Source: Cannabis sativa
Lineage: Eukaryota > Streptophyta > Magnoliopsida > Rosales > Cannabaceae
Assembly (NCBI RefSeq): GCF_029168945.1
Contig: NC_083605.1
Coordinates: forward strand, 30,145,280 to 30,209,279
Length of the DNA: 64,000 nucleotides
Direction: 5' to 3'
Positions 35,685-46,978 of this stretch are shown piece after piece. A program made the translations under genes and the position numbers. Positions within the stretch are counted from its first letter, which is position 1, and each line of letters opens with the position of its first letter. The notes beneath the pieces were generated by a model that saw only the letters and a list, made by a program, of their open reading frames with translations, did no database searches and was not told the origin of the DNA.

Positions 35685-37575
35685 TGTTGGAAATTATTTT
35701 ACCAGGATCTTAGATCTACTCACAAGTATGTTTATTAACATCCTAAATAAGAACTTTCTAAAACGATAAATTAAACACATATAAAGTTTAAGAAACCTTA
35801 CATTGGGTGCAGCGGAATATAATGACTCCTTCCGTTCAGATATCTAGCCCTTGATTCCTTTCTGTAACAGAGCATTATCAATATCTGAACCTGGATCTCT
35901 TTCTCTGAATCTTTGATGCTGAAACTCCTTTTGCTGAATGTCTTTCTTCACGATCTTCCTCACTATGATTGAGGTATCACTTGATGTGTGTGGGCACTAC
36001 TCATACACTAAGGATTTCGAAATTATCAAGAGGGAAGAGAAAGAAGAAGTGGCAGCTAAAGATAGGGAGAGAGAAAGCTCAGGTTTTCTGAATCAGAAGA
36101 AGTGTTTTTCCTGAAGCATTCACTATCTATTTATAGCATTCCACTAGGGTTAGATTTGAATTATATGACATTAAAATAATGAAAAAATCAACTTAAAATA
36201 CCTACATAGGTGGCCGGCCATACACTTAGTGGATTGGGCCTTGCTTTTTGCAATTTTGCAATTTTAACACCTTTTGTATCTGATTTTCTCAAAAATGCCA
36301 ATTTCCTAATTCAACCATTTAAATGCCAATTCTAACTATTTAATAACTATAAATAATTATTAAATAATATTGTCATTTATCATATTTATTAATTGAACCA
36401 TACAAAGTATCATAATTAACAAATATGCCCCTAAAACTCTTTCTTTACAATTTCGCCCTTACTTAGTGAAAAATTCACAAATAGACATAGTCTAACTTGT
36501 GAATTATAATTGATTAATCAAAACCAATTACATGAGTCTTACAAGCAATATTATCTCAACTAGTGGGGGGACCATGGGTCTATATAACCGAGCTTCCAAT
36601 AAGTAGATCAAGAATTTATTACTAAAATTTACTAACTTATTAATTCTTCGTTGAATCCGCGCATAGAACTTAAAATTGCACTCTCAGTATATAGAATGCT
36701 CTATATGTTCCACCATATAGACACATCATTAGTTATCCATTGTTATAATCCTAATGTGATCAATTATCCTCTATATGAATGATCTACACAGTAAAGAGAT
36801 TAAATTACCGTAACACCCTACTATGTATTTTATCCTTAAAACACTTGACCCCGTATAAATGATATTTCAGCTTATGTGAAATGAGATCTCCACCATTTAT
36901 TTTCGCTTGGTCAAGCTCGAAGGTGATCATCCTTTGCTTACTATTCGCCAGATAGAAGCAATAGATTCCATGTTTATGCTAGCGCTCCCACTCAATCGCA
37001 CTACCGTGTTCCCAAAAAGTACGTATCACCCTGACCTAAAAGTAGGCTTAACTAACAATTCAAGGAACACGAATAGCCTTTCAAGATTGAGCCTAATCAT
37101 AACAGGATTAAGATCATTTGATCTAGGATCAACTAGGCGATATTGACTTGAATAGATTTTACGGTAAGTTTAATTAAATCTAAGTCAAAGTTCAATATCG
37201 GTCCCTTCCGATGCATATTCCATGCATCCAACCTGAGCTTTACTTTAACCAATGTTCTGGAAAGAACATAGTATTTCTCCAAATACAAGTAAACTCTTGT
37301 TGTAGATTATCATATCAGTAAAACCCTGTGTCTGATAAATCTAGGAAACTTTATTCACATAGTCATGTTTACTTTCCAATGTGATGACAGCAAAATAAAC
37401 ATGATCAAGTATGTGAAAAGGGTTTAAGATGAATTTATAAATCAAATAGACAAGCTATTCATAAAGTGAACCAAAACATACACAAATGAATGAAAAATAC
37501 TTCTGTTTCTTTATTGATGTTGAATAAAATAGATTACATTGAAATGGAGTTTTATTTAGGGCATAAAACCTAACA
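35685..37575 (-). repeat. 5' LTR of copia element 3
   Basis: 1,891 bp, TGTTGGAAATT to CCTAACA on the plus strand. The terminal TGTTAG differs from the TGTTGG of elements 1 and 2, and both LTRs of this element share the change. Confidence 0.95.
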
Positions 37576-37593
37576 TGAAGCGGGGACGTTACA

Positions 37594-37665
37594 AATGGTA
37601 TCAGAGCCTTGACCCAGCCGGAAGTGTGGTCGACGAGGACGTCGGACCCCGTAAGGGGGGGTGAT
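37594..37665 (+). other. Cassandra internal region (PBS and PPT)
   Basis: Only 72 bp between the LTRs. TGGTATCAGAGCC (from 37597) is the initiator-Met tRNA primer site, and GTAAGGGGGGGTGAT (37651-37665) the polypurine tract. There is no room for a gene. Confidence 0.9.
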
Positions 37666-38098
37666 TGTGACAGTCAGTAGTCCCGTGATCCGTAAGGGGA
37701 AATACCGGGTAAGCTGTACAATCTCACACCGCCTGGGGAAGGTCAAGTGGGATGATTCTAAGACTGTGTAGGTATGGGACTACACAGTTGAATAGAGCTT
37801 AAATGGATTTATTGGTACTACCTATATCAACAAGGTGCATCTTGTTTTTCGGTAGCCCATCACGAAAGAACTCCACAGTTAAGCGTGCTTGGCCTGGAGT
37901 AATTTAAGGATGGGTGACCTCCTAGGAAGTTTTCCCAGGAAGCGTGCGAGTGAGGACAAAGTACGCTGGAAACACTCGTGTTGGTCTGTAGGGCTAGTCA
38001 TCAATCCAGGAAGCAGCCGGAGTGGCGTACTCGTGTATAAGAGTCATTCATTCCGTGTGTGTAAGGACCCAATGGAGGCTTGAAGCGGGGACGTTACA
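37666..38098 (+). repeat. Cassandra LTR2
   Basis: Uninterrupted 433-bp LTR, TGTGACAGTC to GGGGACGTTACA. It is followed directly by gypsy LTR sequence from 38100, with no target duplication of its own. Confidence 0.93.
37810..37930 (+). ncRNA. 5S rRNA-like Pol III promoter in Cassandra LTR2
   Basis: Same A-box (CAGTTAAGCGTGCTTGG, 37876-37892) and C-box as in LTR1. One change is in the C-box end (CCTAGG for CCTGGG, about 37921-37926). Confidence 0.88.
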
Positions 38099-38270
38099 AT
38101 TAGAACTCAAAGCTTGAGCTTTAATGGTGTTTTTCGTATCTGTGATTTCTGGGTTGTTTTGATGCCTTAGAAATGTTCTAGGGGAGGTATAGAACAGGTC
38201 TGGAAGGTTTCATGTGATTTGGGATTGATTTGAGCAAGATATGAATTTTTGATTGTTGCTGCCTGCGAGG

Positions 38271-38385
38271 AACCGGAATTCCGGTTGTGCATCCGGAATT
38301 CCGGATGAGGGTGCTGAATTTTCCCAGAACCAGAATTCCGGTTGGGCAACCGGTCTACCGGTTGGGGAAAATTCAGGGACCCTAG
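38271..38385. repeat. palindrome cluster in gypsy LTR
   Basis: Several overlapping palindromes built on CCGGAATTCCGG and ACCGGT lie within 115 bp, bounded by GAATTTTCCC and GGGGAAAATTC as an outer inverted pair. The other LTR has the same block at 45553-45654, where the palindromes are slightly better preserved. Confidence 0.75.
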
Positions 38386-38700
38386 TTTTTCTCGTTTTTA
38401 TGTTTTAGGGGGTATTGCCATGCTTTTTATCGATAGGGAAACTTTTAGTTCCTAGTTTAAGTCCCCGGGAAGTGATTTAGCGTGTCACTTATAGCGTTGT
38501 GATTTTTATAGTTTAGGAGCCTGTAATCCGCCGCTCAGCTAAAGTTCCAGTCAGGTTGACCGGCACACCTGAATTCAGAATCCAGGTAAGATTAGTATAA
38601 CAGTATGCATATGTAGAATACATGTTTAGCGTGCATGTAGGAAGCCTGTTAGATTACATTAGTTATGTATGTTGGCTTCGAACCGTCCAACCCTGTCACG

Positions 38701-38990
38701 TCGGTACAGGCTGGAGTATGACCAGCAGCCAGAGTATGACCGGTTTGACCGATCAGGCTGACACTTGGTTGGTGGTTACGTACTATTGACGTATCTTGTC
38801 GGTACAGGCTGGAGTATGACCAGCAGCTGGAGTATGACCGGTTCGACCGATCAGGAGGATACTTGTCAATAGTACCGTCCCTATGAACGTTCAAAACTCA
38901 GTACCATGTTGGACATGGCAGTAGTGGCTCGATGCAGGTGTTGGACACGGCAGTAGCGGGACTCAGTATCGTGTTGGACACGGCAGTTAG
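38701..38990 (+). repeat. tandem repeats in gypsy LTR
   Basis: A 98-bp unit starting TCGGTACAGGCTGGAGTATG occurs at 38701 and 38799 (second incomplete). It is followed by about 38-bp units containing GTGTTGGACACGGCAGTAGC. The matching arrays in the 3' LTR are at about 45982-46275. Confidence 0.8.
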
Positions 38991-39441
38991 GGTTATGATC
39001 AGGGGTATGGGCGTCTGATCATGACCGGGATTTATGTATGAGTATTATTATGCTTTTCTTGCTGAGTCTGTCGACTCACAGTTCTACGTTTATGTGTAGG
39101 TAAAGGCAAGGCTAAAGCTGATGGACCGTGAGCGAGCTTGTGAAGATTGTACATGTCGGGGCGGTTAGGCCTGGAGCGTACGATCCTCGGGACAGCGAGG
39201 CTGATTTTGTAACTGGTCGCTAGGCGACATTTATTTTGTGTATCAGTTAAACAGTTAAACCTTTTTGTAAATGATTTTATAATCGGGATCCCAAGTCTTT
39301 TGTAATATTATTTTATAAGTTTAATTAAAAAGCAAAAATTTTAATTAATCACGTTTTTCCATAAACCTCGTTGATTAGCAACGAGCTGCACAGTAGGTTT
39401 AAAAATCACGTAATACGCCTATGTTAATTAGGGTGTTACAA

Positions 39442-39459
39442 TTTGGTATCAGAGCCGCC
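39442..39459 (+). other. primer-binding site, gypsy
   Basis: TTTGGTATCAGAGCCGCC immediately after the 5' LTR end; initiator-Met tRNA type. Confidence 0.85.
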
Positions 39460-39692
39460 AGGTTGTCTTCCGAAGATCGTCACGACATGTACAATCATCA
39501 TCAGCAGTTAGCTCGTTTCACGGTTCAGTAAGCCTTTATTGCTTTAGTATTTTATTTTATTCAGTTATGAAAAAGAAAAGCCTGTTAGGAAGCATGTTAG
39601 TAGCCTGATAGTAGAATAGGCGCATGTTTCGTTTTTTTTTTTAATTTCCAAATTAAGCGGCATTAGTAAGCTCTCCTTGAATACGACTCGAT

Positions 39693-42600
39693 ATGCCAAC
39701 TCTTGGTTTCGCAGGCGGTTCTAATCAGATGGACGCCAGGCGGACTACCAGGAGTCAGGGCAACTCCGTAGGGTCGAACCAAGGACAGGGAGCTCAGTTT
39801 CCCCCACCTGTTAGGGGCCGAGGTAGAGGTCCTCGAGGCAGGGCTCATGGTCGGGGTGATGAGAACCCACCACAGGCTGCCCAGGCTCCCCCAGCCGATC
39901 AGGGAGCCCAGAATTGGGAGTTGCGGTTTGCGGAAATGCAAGCCTGAATCGAAGAGCAAGACCTCGAGATTCAGAGGTTGAGACAGCAGGGTGCTCCTGC
40001 AGTTCCAGTGCCCGTAGTTCCAGTGGCACCTGCCCTTGCTGCCCAGGCCGAGATAGTGGTGGCGGCCAATAGATTGGAACCTTTGTACGAACGGTTCCGG
40101 AAGCAAGCACCTTCGGTTTTCCTGGGAGGTCCGGACGTGATGAAAGCCGAGCAGTGGCTGACGGTGATTACCAAGATTTTGAACTTCATGGGTGTCACCG
40201 GTAACGACAGAGTGGTGTGGGCCACTTTCCAGTTCCAGGAGGACGCTCTGGTCTGGTGGGACATAGTGTCTCAGATCCATGACGTCACCACCATGACCTG
40301 GGAAAGGTTCCAGGAACTCTTTAACGCAAAGTACTACAACGAGGCGGTCAGAAGCGCCAAGAGGAAAGAGTTCGCTCACCTGACCCAGCGTGAGAATATG
40401 AGCGTCACTGAGTATACTACTCAGTTTGATCGGTTGGCGAGGTTAGCCTCGGGAATTGTGCCGACCGACTTCAAGAAGGAGAAGTATCTGGACAGGTTGA
40501 ATGCCAAAATCAGGCACGACTTGATGATCACCACGGACGACAGCACCACCTACGCTCAGATGGTGGAGAAGGCACTGCGAGCTGAGGGCGCAGTTGGGTG
40601 TATGTCGGAGTCAGCTAGTACTCCAGTGAGTGGCGGGGCTCCTACCCCTCCTGCATCAGGCTTTAGCAGGGGGAGTAGTGGTTCGGCCATTGATCAGAGG
40701 AAGAGAGCACCCACTGCTTCCGGTGGCTCGAGTCAGAACAAGAGGTTCTGGGGGAATCAAAACAGAGGGAGTCGTCCTGGTGGTACTGAGACCCGATTCT
40801 CCTATCCCGAGTGCCCTAGCTGCAAAAGGCACCATCGGGGTGAGTGCAAAGGTCAGGGATACTTTCATTGTGGCATGCCCGGACACTTTAAGATGGACTG
40901 TCCCCAGCTCCGATCAGAGGCACCGAGAGCTCCAGCGATACCCACTCCAGCCAGGGTATTCGCCATCACTCAGGCTGATGCAGATGCCAGCCCATCAGTT
41001 GTCACAGATCAGCTTTCTATTAATAACTCGCTATATTCAGTGCTGTTTAATTCTGGGGCTACACATTCTTATGTGGCGGCCAGAGTCTTTAGTAAATTGG
41101 GTAGACCGTACGATAGATATGAATCAGGGTTTGGAACCCTATTACCTGGCGGAGAATTGGTTATCTCCAATAGGTGGATTAGGTCTATGCCGATCAGGAT
41201 AGATGGTACAGAGTTAAGTGCTGATCTGATAGAGATGAGTTTAGTCGAATTCGATATTATTTTAGGAATGGATTTCCTATCTAAATATTCGGAGAGCATT
41301 GATTGTAAAAGGAAGATGGTGATCTTCCAACCGGAAAGTGAAGAACCATTTGTGTTTGTTGGTTCAGTTCAGGGATTCCGGATCCCGGTGATCTCGGCTA
41401 TGTCAGCTAGAGAATTGTTGCATGGCGGTTGTTTAGGGTTTTTGGCCGTGGTGGTGGACACCACTCGGCCAGATACAATGCGGCCAGAGGACATCAAGGT
41501 GGTTCGGGAATTTTTGGATGTTTTTCCCGAAGAACTTCCAGGGTTACCACCTCAGCGGGAGATTGACTTGGTGATAGACTTGGCACCAGGGGTGGAACCG
41601 GTTTCCAAAGCCCCATATAGAATGGCTCCAGCTGAACTTAAGGAATTAAAGATTCAGCTCCAGGGGTTGCTTGACATAGGGTTCATTCGGCCCAGTGTGT
41701 CACCCTGGGGAGCCCCGGTTTTGTTCGTCAAGAAGAAGGATGGATCTATGAGGATGTGCATTGACTACAGAGAATTGAACAAGCTGACGGTGAAGAATAA
41801 ATATCCATTACGTAGGATCGATGATTTGTTCGATCAGCTTCAGGGGAAGACGGTCTTTTCTAAGATTGATCTCCGTTCGGGTAATCATCAGTTGAGAATC
41901 CGAGAGGAGGACATTCCGAAGACGGCTTTCCGCACTAGGTATGGACATTACGAATTTCTGGTTATGTCATTCGGACTAACCAATGCTCCTGCAGCATTCA
42001 TGGACTTGATGAATAGAGTATTCAAGGATTTCCTCGATATCTGTGTAATTGTGTTTATCGACGACATCCTCGTGTACTCTCAATCAGAAGAGGAGCATGA
42101 GTTACATCTTCAGATGGTACTGCAACGGCTTCGAGAACATAAGCTTTATGCCAAGTTCAAGAAATGTGAGTTCTGGCTATCTCAGGTGTCTTTCCTAGGG
42201 CACATTGTGAGCAAAGATGGGATCAAGGTGGATCCCGGGAAGATCGAATCCGTCAGGGATTGGCCGAGACCGAAGACAGTGACAGAGATCGGAAGCTTCT
42301 TAGGATTAGCAGGGTACTACCGTAGGTTCGTCGAAGGGTTCTCCAAAATTTCAATGCCCCTAACCGAGCTTACAAAGAAGAATCAGCGGTTTATCTGGTC
42401 AGATAAGTGCGAAGCTAGTTTTCAGGAGCTAAAACAGAGGTTGATTACCGCTCCAGTGCTAGCTTTGCCTTCAGACAGCGAGAAGTTCGTAGTTTATTGT
42501 GATGCATCCAAACAGGGTTTGGGGTGTGTATTGATGCAAGCCGATCGGGTCATCGCTTATGCCTCCCGTCAGTTAAAGGATTATGAGCAGCGATACCCGA

Positions 42601-44410
42601 CTCATGACCTAGAGTTGGCCGCGGTGGTTTTCGCATTGAAGATTTGGCGGCATTATCTTTACGGGGAAAAGTGTGAGATCTATGCCGACCATAAAAGTCT
42701 CAAGTATTTCTTTACTCAGAAGGATTTGAATATGAGACAAAGGCGTTGGTTGGAGTTAGTGAAAGATTACGACTGTGAGATCCTCTATCACCCCGGAAAA
42801 GCTAATGTAGTGGCCGATGCCCTGAGCAGAAAGGGTCCCGGGCAAGTAGCTAGTATGGTTCAGATCTCACCTCAGCTAGCAGAGGATATGGTTAGATCCA
42901 GCATTGAGTTTGTGGTAGGTCAGCTTCACAACTTAACGCTGCAATCTGATCTGTTGGAAAGAATAAAAGTCGCTCAGATGACAGATCCAGAGTTAGTGAA
43001 GATCCGAGATGAGGTGTTGGCTGGTCAAGCCAAGGACTTTTCAGTATCAGACAGTGGGATGCTTTTGTATAAAGCCAGGGTTTGTGTTCCGAATAGTGTG
43101 GAACTTAGGAATGAGATCTTTGAGGAGGCTCATTCTACCCCGTATTCTCTGCATCCCGGCACCACTAAGATGTACCAAGATTTGAAACCGTACTTCTGGT
43201 GGAGCGGTATGAAGAAGAATTTGGTAGAATTCGTATCGAGATGCCTCACTTGTGAGCAGATTAAGGCTGAACATCAGAGACCAGCAGGGTTGTTGCAGGC
43301 TCTAACCCTACCAGAATGGAAATGGGAGGATATCACGATGGATTTTGTGGTCGGGTTACCTAGGACCACGGGTTTATTTGATTCCATCTGGGTAGTGGTG
43401 GATTGATTTACGAAATCTGCTCATTTTCTGCCAGTTAGAACAACATTTACAGTGGATCAGTTGGCAGAGTTGTATGTCAGAGAGATAGTGAGACTTCACG
43501 GGGTACCGAAGTCTATAGTTTCGGACAGGGATCCGAAGTTCACCTCCAAATTTTGGCAGAGTTTGCAGCGAGCAATGGGTACCAAGCTGAAATTTAGTAC
43601 AGCATTCCATCCTCAGACAGATGGTCAGTCCGAAAGGACAATTCAGATATTGGAGGACATGTTAAGAGCCTGTGTTATGGACTTTGAAGGCTCGTGGAAT
43701 AAGTATCTACCATTGATAGAATTTTCTTACAACAGTTACCAGAGTACGATAGGGATGGCTCCCTATGAACTGTTATACGGTAGGAAATGTAGATCCCCTA
43801 TCCACTGGGATGAGACAGGGGAGAGGAAGTACCTAGGTCCAGAGTCAGTGCAGCGGACCAATGAGGCGATAGAAAAGATAAAAGCTAGAATGCTTGCCTC
43901 ACAGAGCAGACAGAAGAGTTACGCAGATCCGAAACGCAGAGATGTTGAGTTCCAAGTAGGGGACCATGTGTTTTATGGGTATCTCCGATGAAGGGGATTA
44001 AACTTTTCGGGAAAAGAGGCAAGTTATGCCCTAGATTTACAGGACCTTTCGAGATTCTCGAGAAGATAGGTCAAGTGGCATATCGGTTAGCATTGCCTCC
44101 AGCTTTATCAGCAGTTCACAACGTATTCCATGTCTCGATGTTGAGAAAATACGTTTCAGATCCCTCTCATGTACTCAGTTATGAGAGCCTTGAGCTACAG
44201 CCAGACATGACTTATGAGGAACAGCCAGTGCAGATCCTGGATAGAAAGGATAAAGTCCTTCGGAATAAGACCATAGCATTGGTCAAGGTTCTCTGGAGAA
44301 ACAGCAAGGTGGAGGAAGCCACCTGGGAGCTAGAGTCAGATATGAGAGCTCAATATCCAGAGTTATTCAGGTCAGATTTCGGGGACGAAATCCTTTTAAG
44401 GGGGGGATAG
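39693..44410 (+). pseudogene. gypsy gag-pol polyprotein, lightly broken
   Basis: Gag opens with MPTLGFAGG and an RG-rich segment, followed by the retrotransposon Gag domain ([15 protein letters not shown]). The first finger [12 protein letters not shown] is present, but the second reads [14 protein letters not shown] with the first Cys changed to Tyr. The protease has [10 protein letters not shown], so the catalytic Asp is Asn. RT motifs: [42 protein letters not shown]. RNase [14 protein letters not shown]. Integrase: [33 protein letters not shown] chromodomain-like tail ends the frame. Stops are TGA at 39945-39947 (Arg position in relatives) and 43404-43406 (before FTKSAHFLPV). One base is missing near 43975. 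Start at 39693 is the first ATG after the PBS that opens the Gag frame. Not autonomous. Confidence 0.95.
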
Positions 44411-44411
44411 T
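44391..44411 (+). other. polypurine tract, gypsy
   Basis: TTTTAAGGGGGGGATAGT directly before the TGTAAAGCCC LTR start. Confidence 0.85.
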
Positions 44412-46627
44412 TGTAAAGCCCGCTTAGTTTAATTTGGAAATCAGCAGTTAATTATGATTAATTATGAAAATTATTTATAGCTATTTAAATAATTTATTAT
44501 ACTGTTTTTTATGGAATTCAGAAATGCATGGTTATGTCATTCAGTAGTTTTCATATTTTGCATTTCCGGTGCCTGGTATTTTGGAACTCGGCGTTTGGCT
44601 CAGTAGAAATCACAACTTAGTATGTTAGTAGTTTGGGACGGTTTATTAGACAGTGGGAATGTCGGGAATGGCCGGGAATTTAGAATTTCCCAAAAATACC
44701 CCTTTAGTGTGATTTATGTGGTTTTAGTGTGGAGGGGCAAAATGGTCTTTTTGCCCCATTAATATTTTGTCTTTTAGTGAGTTTAATAATTTAAATTAAT
44801 TGTTTATTTTATTTATTTGTTGGCTGAAATGAAATGTTTATTAAGTGGCTTTTATTTCATTATTCCATTTTACAAAAAATTACAATTAGTAAAAAAAAAT
44901 AGAATTTTCAAAGCTTTTCTCTCAAACTCTCTCATTCTCTCTCTATTTTCGGCCAAGCTTGGGAGCTGCTAGGGCTGGGTTTTCTTGGTGAATTCAAGTG
45001 ATTTTTAGCAAGATCTAAGTAATCCTAGTTAAGGTAAACCTTGCTCTAGCTCCTTTTCATGTTCTTGGAAATTTTGGATAAATTTTAATGTGATGCATGC
45101 ATGATTATTTGAGTTTGTTCCTGCTGTGATGTTGTTGTTGAATTTTGTGATTTAAGCATGTTTAATTGAAGTTAAATGAGCTGTTTATATAGCATGATTC
45201 TTAGGTTGAGCAAGTTATGGTTTTTTCAATGCAAAAGTATGATTTTCAAAGAGAAATGTCTTGATTTTGTTGCTGTGATGTTGTTGAGGCTTGTTATTGT
45301 TTTCAGACGCTATTCTAAGCATATTTAAGTAGATTTAATCAGGTTTGAATGCATGTTTGAGGGGTTTGCTCAAGTTTGAGTTTAGAACTCAAAGCTGGAG
45401 CTTTAATGGTGTTTTTCGTATCTGTGATTTCTGGGTTGTTTTGATGCCTTAGAAATGTTCTAGGGGAGGTATAGAACATGTCTGGAAGGTTTCATGTGAT
45501 TTGGGATTGATTTGAGCAAGATATGAATTTTTGATTGTTGCTGCCTGCGAGGAACGGGAATTCCGGTTGTGCATCCGGAATTCCGGATAAGGGTGCTGAA
45601 TTTTCCCCGAACCGGAATTCCGGTTTGGCAACCGGTCTACCGGTTGGGGAAAATTCAGGGACCCTAGTTTTTCTCGTTTTTATGTTTTAGGGGGTATTGC
45701 CATGCTTTTTATCGATAGGGAAACTTTTAGTTCCTAGTTTAAGTCCCCGGGAAGTGATTTAGCGTGTCACTTATAGCGTTGTGATTATTATGGTTTAGGA
45801 GCCTGTAATCCGCCGCTCAGCTAAAGTTCCAGTCAGGTTGACCGGCACACCTGAATTCGGAATCCAGGTAAGATTAGTATAACAGTATGCATATGTAGAA
45901 TACATGTTTAGCGTGCATGTAGGAAGCCTGTTAGATTACATTAGTTATGTATGTTGGCTTCGAACTGTCCAACCCTGTCACGTCGGTACAGGCTGGAGTA
46001 TGACCAGCAGCCGGAGTATGACCGGTTTGACCGATCAGGCTGACACTTGGTTGGTGGTTCCGTACTATTGACGTATCCCGTCGGTACGAAATTTGGAGTA
46101 TGACCGGCGGCGGAGTATGACCGGTTCGACCGATCAGGAGGATACTTGTCAATAGTACCGTCCCTATGAACGTTCAAAACTCAGTACCATGTTGGACATG
46201 GGAGTAGTGGCTCAGTACCGTGTTGGACACGGCAGTAGCGGGACTCAGTATCGTGTTGGACACGGCAGTTAGGGTTATGATTAGGGGTATGGGCGTCTGA
46301 TCATGACCGGGATTTATGTATGAGTATTATTATACTTTTCTTACTGAGTCTGTCGACTCACAGTTCTACGTTTATGTGTAGGTAAAGGCAAGGCTAAAGC
46401 TGATGGACCGTGAGCGAGCTTGTGAAGATTGTACATGTCGGGGCGGTTAGGCCTGGAGCGTACGATCCTCGGGACAGCGAGGCTGATTTTGTAACTGGTC
46501 GCTAGGCGACATTTATTTTGTGTATCAGTTAAACAGTTAAACCTTTTTGTAAATGATTTTATAATCGGGATCCCGAGTCTTTTGTAATTTTATTTTATCA
46601 GTTTAATTAAAAAGCAAAAATTTTAAT
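44412..46627 (+). repeat. gypsy 3' LTR, last ~115 bp missing
   Basis: Starts TGTAAAGCCCGC and follows the 5' LTR collinearly until AAAATTTTAAT. It then jumps to an inverted LTR start through a shared TTAAT. The expected end GGGTGTTACA is absent here. Confidence 0.93.
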
Positions 46628-46973
46628 GGGGCAAAAAGACCATTTTGCCCCTCCACACTAAAACCACATAAATCACACTAAAGGGGTATTTTTGGGAAAT
46701 TCTAAATTCCCGGCCATTCCCGACATTCCCACTGTCTAATAACCTGTCCCAAACTACTAACATACTAAGTTGTGATTTCTACTGGGCCAAACGCCGAGTT
46801 CCAAAATACCGGGCACCGGAAATGCAAAATATGAAAACTACTGAATGACATAACCATGCATTTCTGAATTCCATAAAAAACAGTATAATAAATTATTTAA
46901 ATAGCTATAAATAATTTTCATAATTAATCATAATTAACTGCTGATTTCCAAATTAAACTAAGCGGGCTTTACA
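46623..46973 (-). repeat. inverted gypsy LTR start (351 bp)
   Basis: Reverse complement of 44412-44762 with a few substitutions. The outer end GCGGGCTTTACA abuts the GCAAA duplication. Together with 44412-44762 it forms a 351-bp inverted repeat separated by about 1.9 kb. Confidence 0.95.
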
Positions 46974-46978
46974 GCAAA

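Larger units (their letters stand above)
27216..37575 (-). mobile_element. Ty1/copia element 3, nested in Cassandra LTR
   Basis: Complete element on the minus strand: 1,891-bp LTRs at both ends, PBS, leader, conserved module, gag(partial)-pol remnant and polypurine tract. The target duplication TGAAG is at 27211-27215 and 37576-37580. It lies inside Cassandra LTR1, whose sequence resumes exactly as in LTR2. Three frameshifts and two stops break the coding region, but the stretch from the RT start to RNase H is one open frame of 394 codons. Same family as elements 1 and 2. Confidence 0.96.
26796..38098 (+). mobile_element. Cassandra TRIM retrotransposon, interrupted
   Basis: Terminal-repeat retrotransposon in miniature. 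The two 433-bp LTRs are 26796-27215 plus 37581-37593, and 37666-38098. Between them is a 72-bp internal region holding only a primer-binding site and a polypurine tract. The LTRs carry a 5S rRNA-like segment, the diagnostic trait of Cassandra elements (established for this group across plants). It has no coding capacity and must be copied and inserted by proteins of other LTR elements. LTR1 is split 13 bp before its end by copia element 3 with TGAAG duplications. Confidence 0.92.
38100..39440 (+). repeat. gypsy 5' LTR, 3' portion only
   Basis: Aligns with 45382 onward and reaches the true LTR end GGGTGTTACA at 39440. It shows what the 3' LTR has lost. The full LTR is inferred at about 2.3 kb. 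Confidence 0.92.
38100..46627 (+). mobile_element. Ty3/gypsy chromovirus-like element, truncated
   Basis: Order: 5' LTR remnant, PBS, gag, protease, RT, RNase H, integrase, polypurine tract, 3' LTR. RT before integrase places it in Ty3/gypsy. The Pol C-terminus (ILDRKDKVLRNK, VKVLWRNSKVEEATWE) is a chromodomain-like tail typical of the Del/Tekay group. The 5' LTR lacks about its first 970 bp, replaced by Cassandra; the 3' LTR lacks its last ~115 bp, replaced by an inverted LTR start. Coding lesions are few. Confidence 0.93.
26796..46973. mobile_element. composite Cassandra-gypsy insertion with GCAAA target duplications
   Basis: One insertion unit bounded by GCAAA at 26791-26795 and 46974-46978. 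It begins TGTGACAGTC (Cassandra LTR start) and ends GCGGGCTTTACA, which is the inverted start of the gypsy LTR. Order: complete Cassandra (itself hit by copia element 3), gypsy lacking the first ~970 bp of its 5' LTR, gypsy 3' LTR missing its last ~115 bp, and an inverted 351-bp LTR start. Without copia element 3 it is about 9.8 kb. Two intact copies of the target site (at 55241-55260 and, inverted, at about 34517-34537) confirm that only GCAAA is duplicated. Confidence 0.85.

Noticed and set aside
39663..40379. 238-codon minus-strand frame opposite the gypsy gag
   Set aside because: Antisense shadow of a GC-rich coding region; no domain, and the plus-strand frame is clearly gag.
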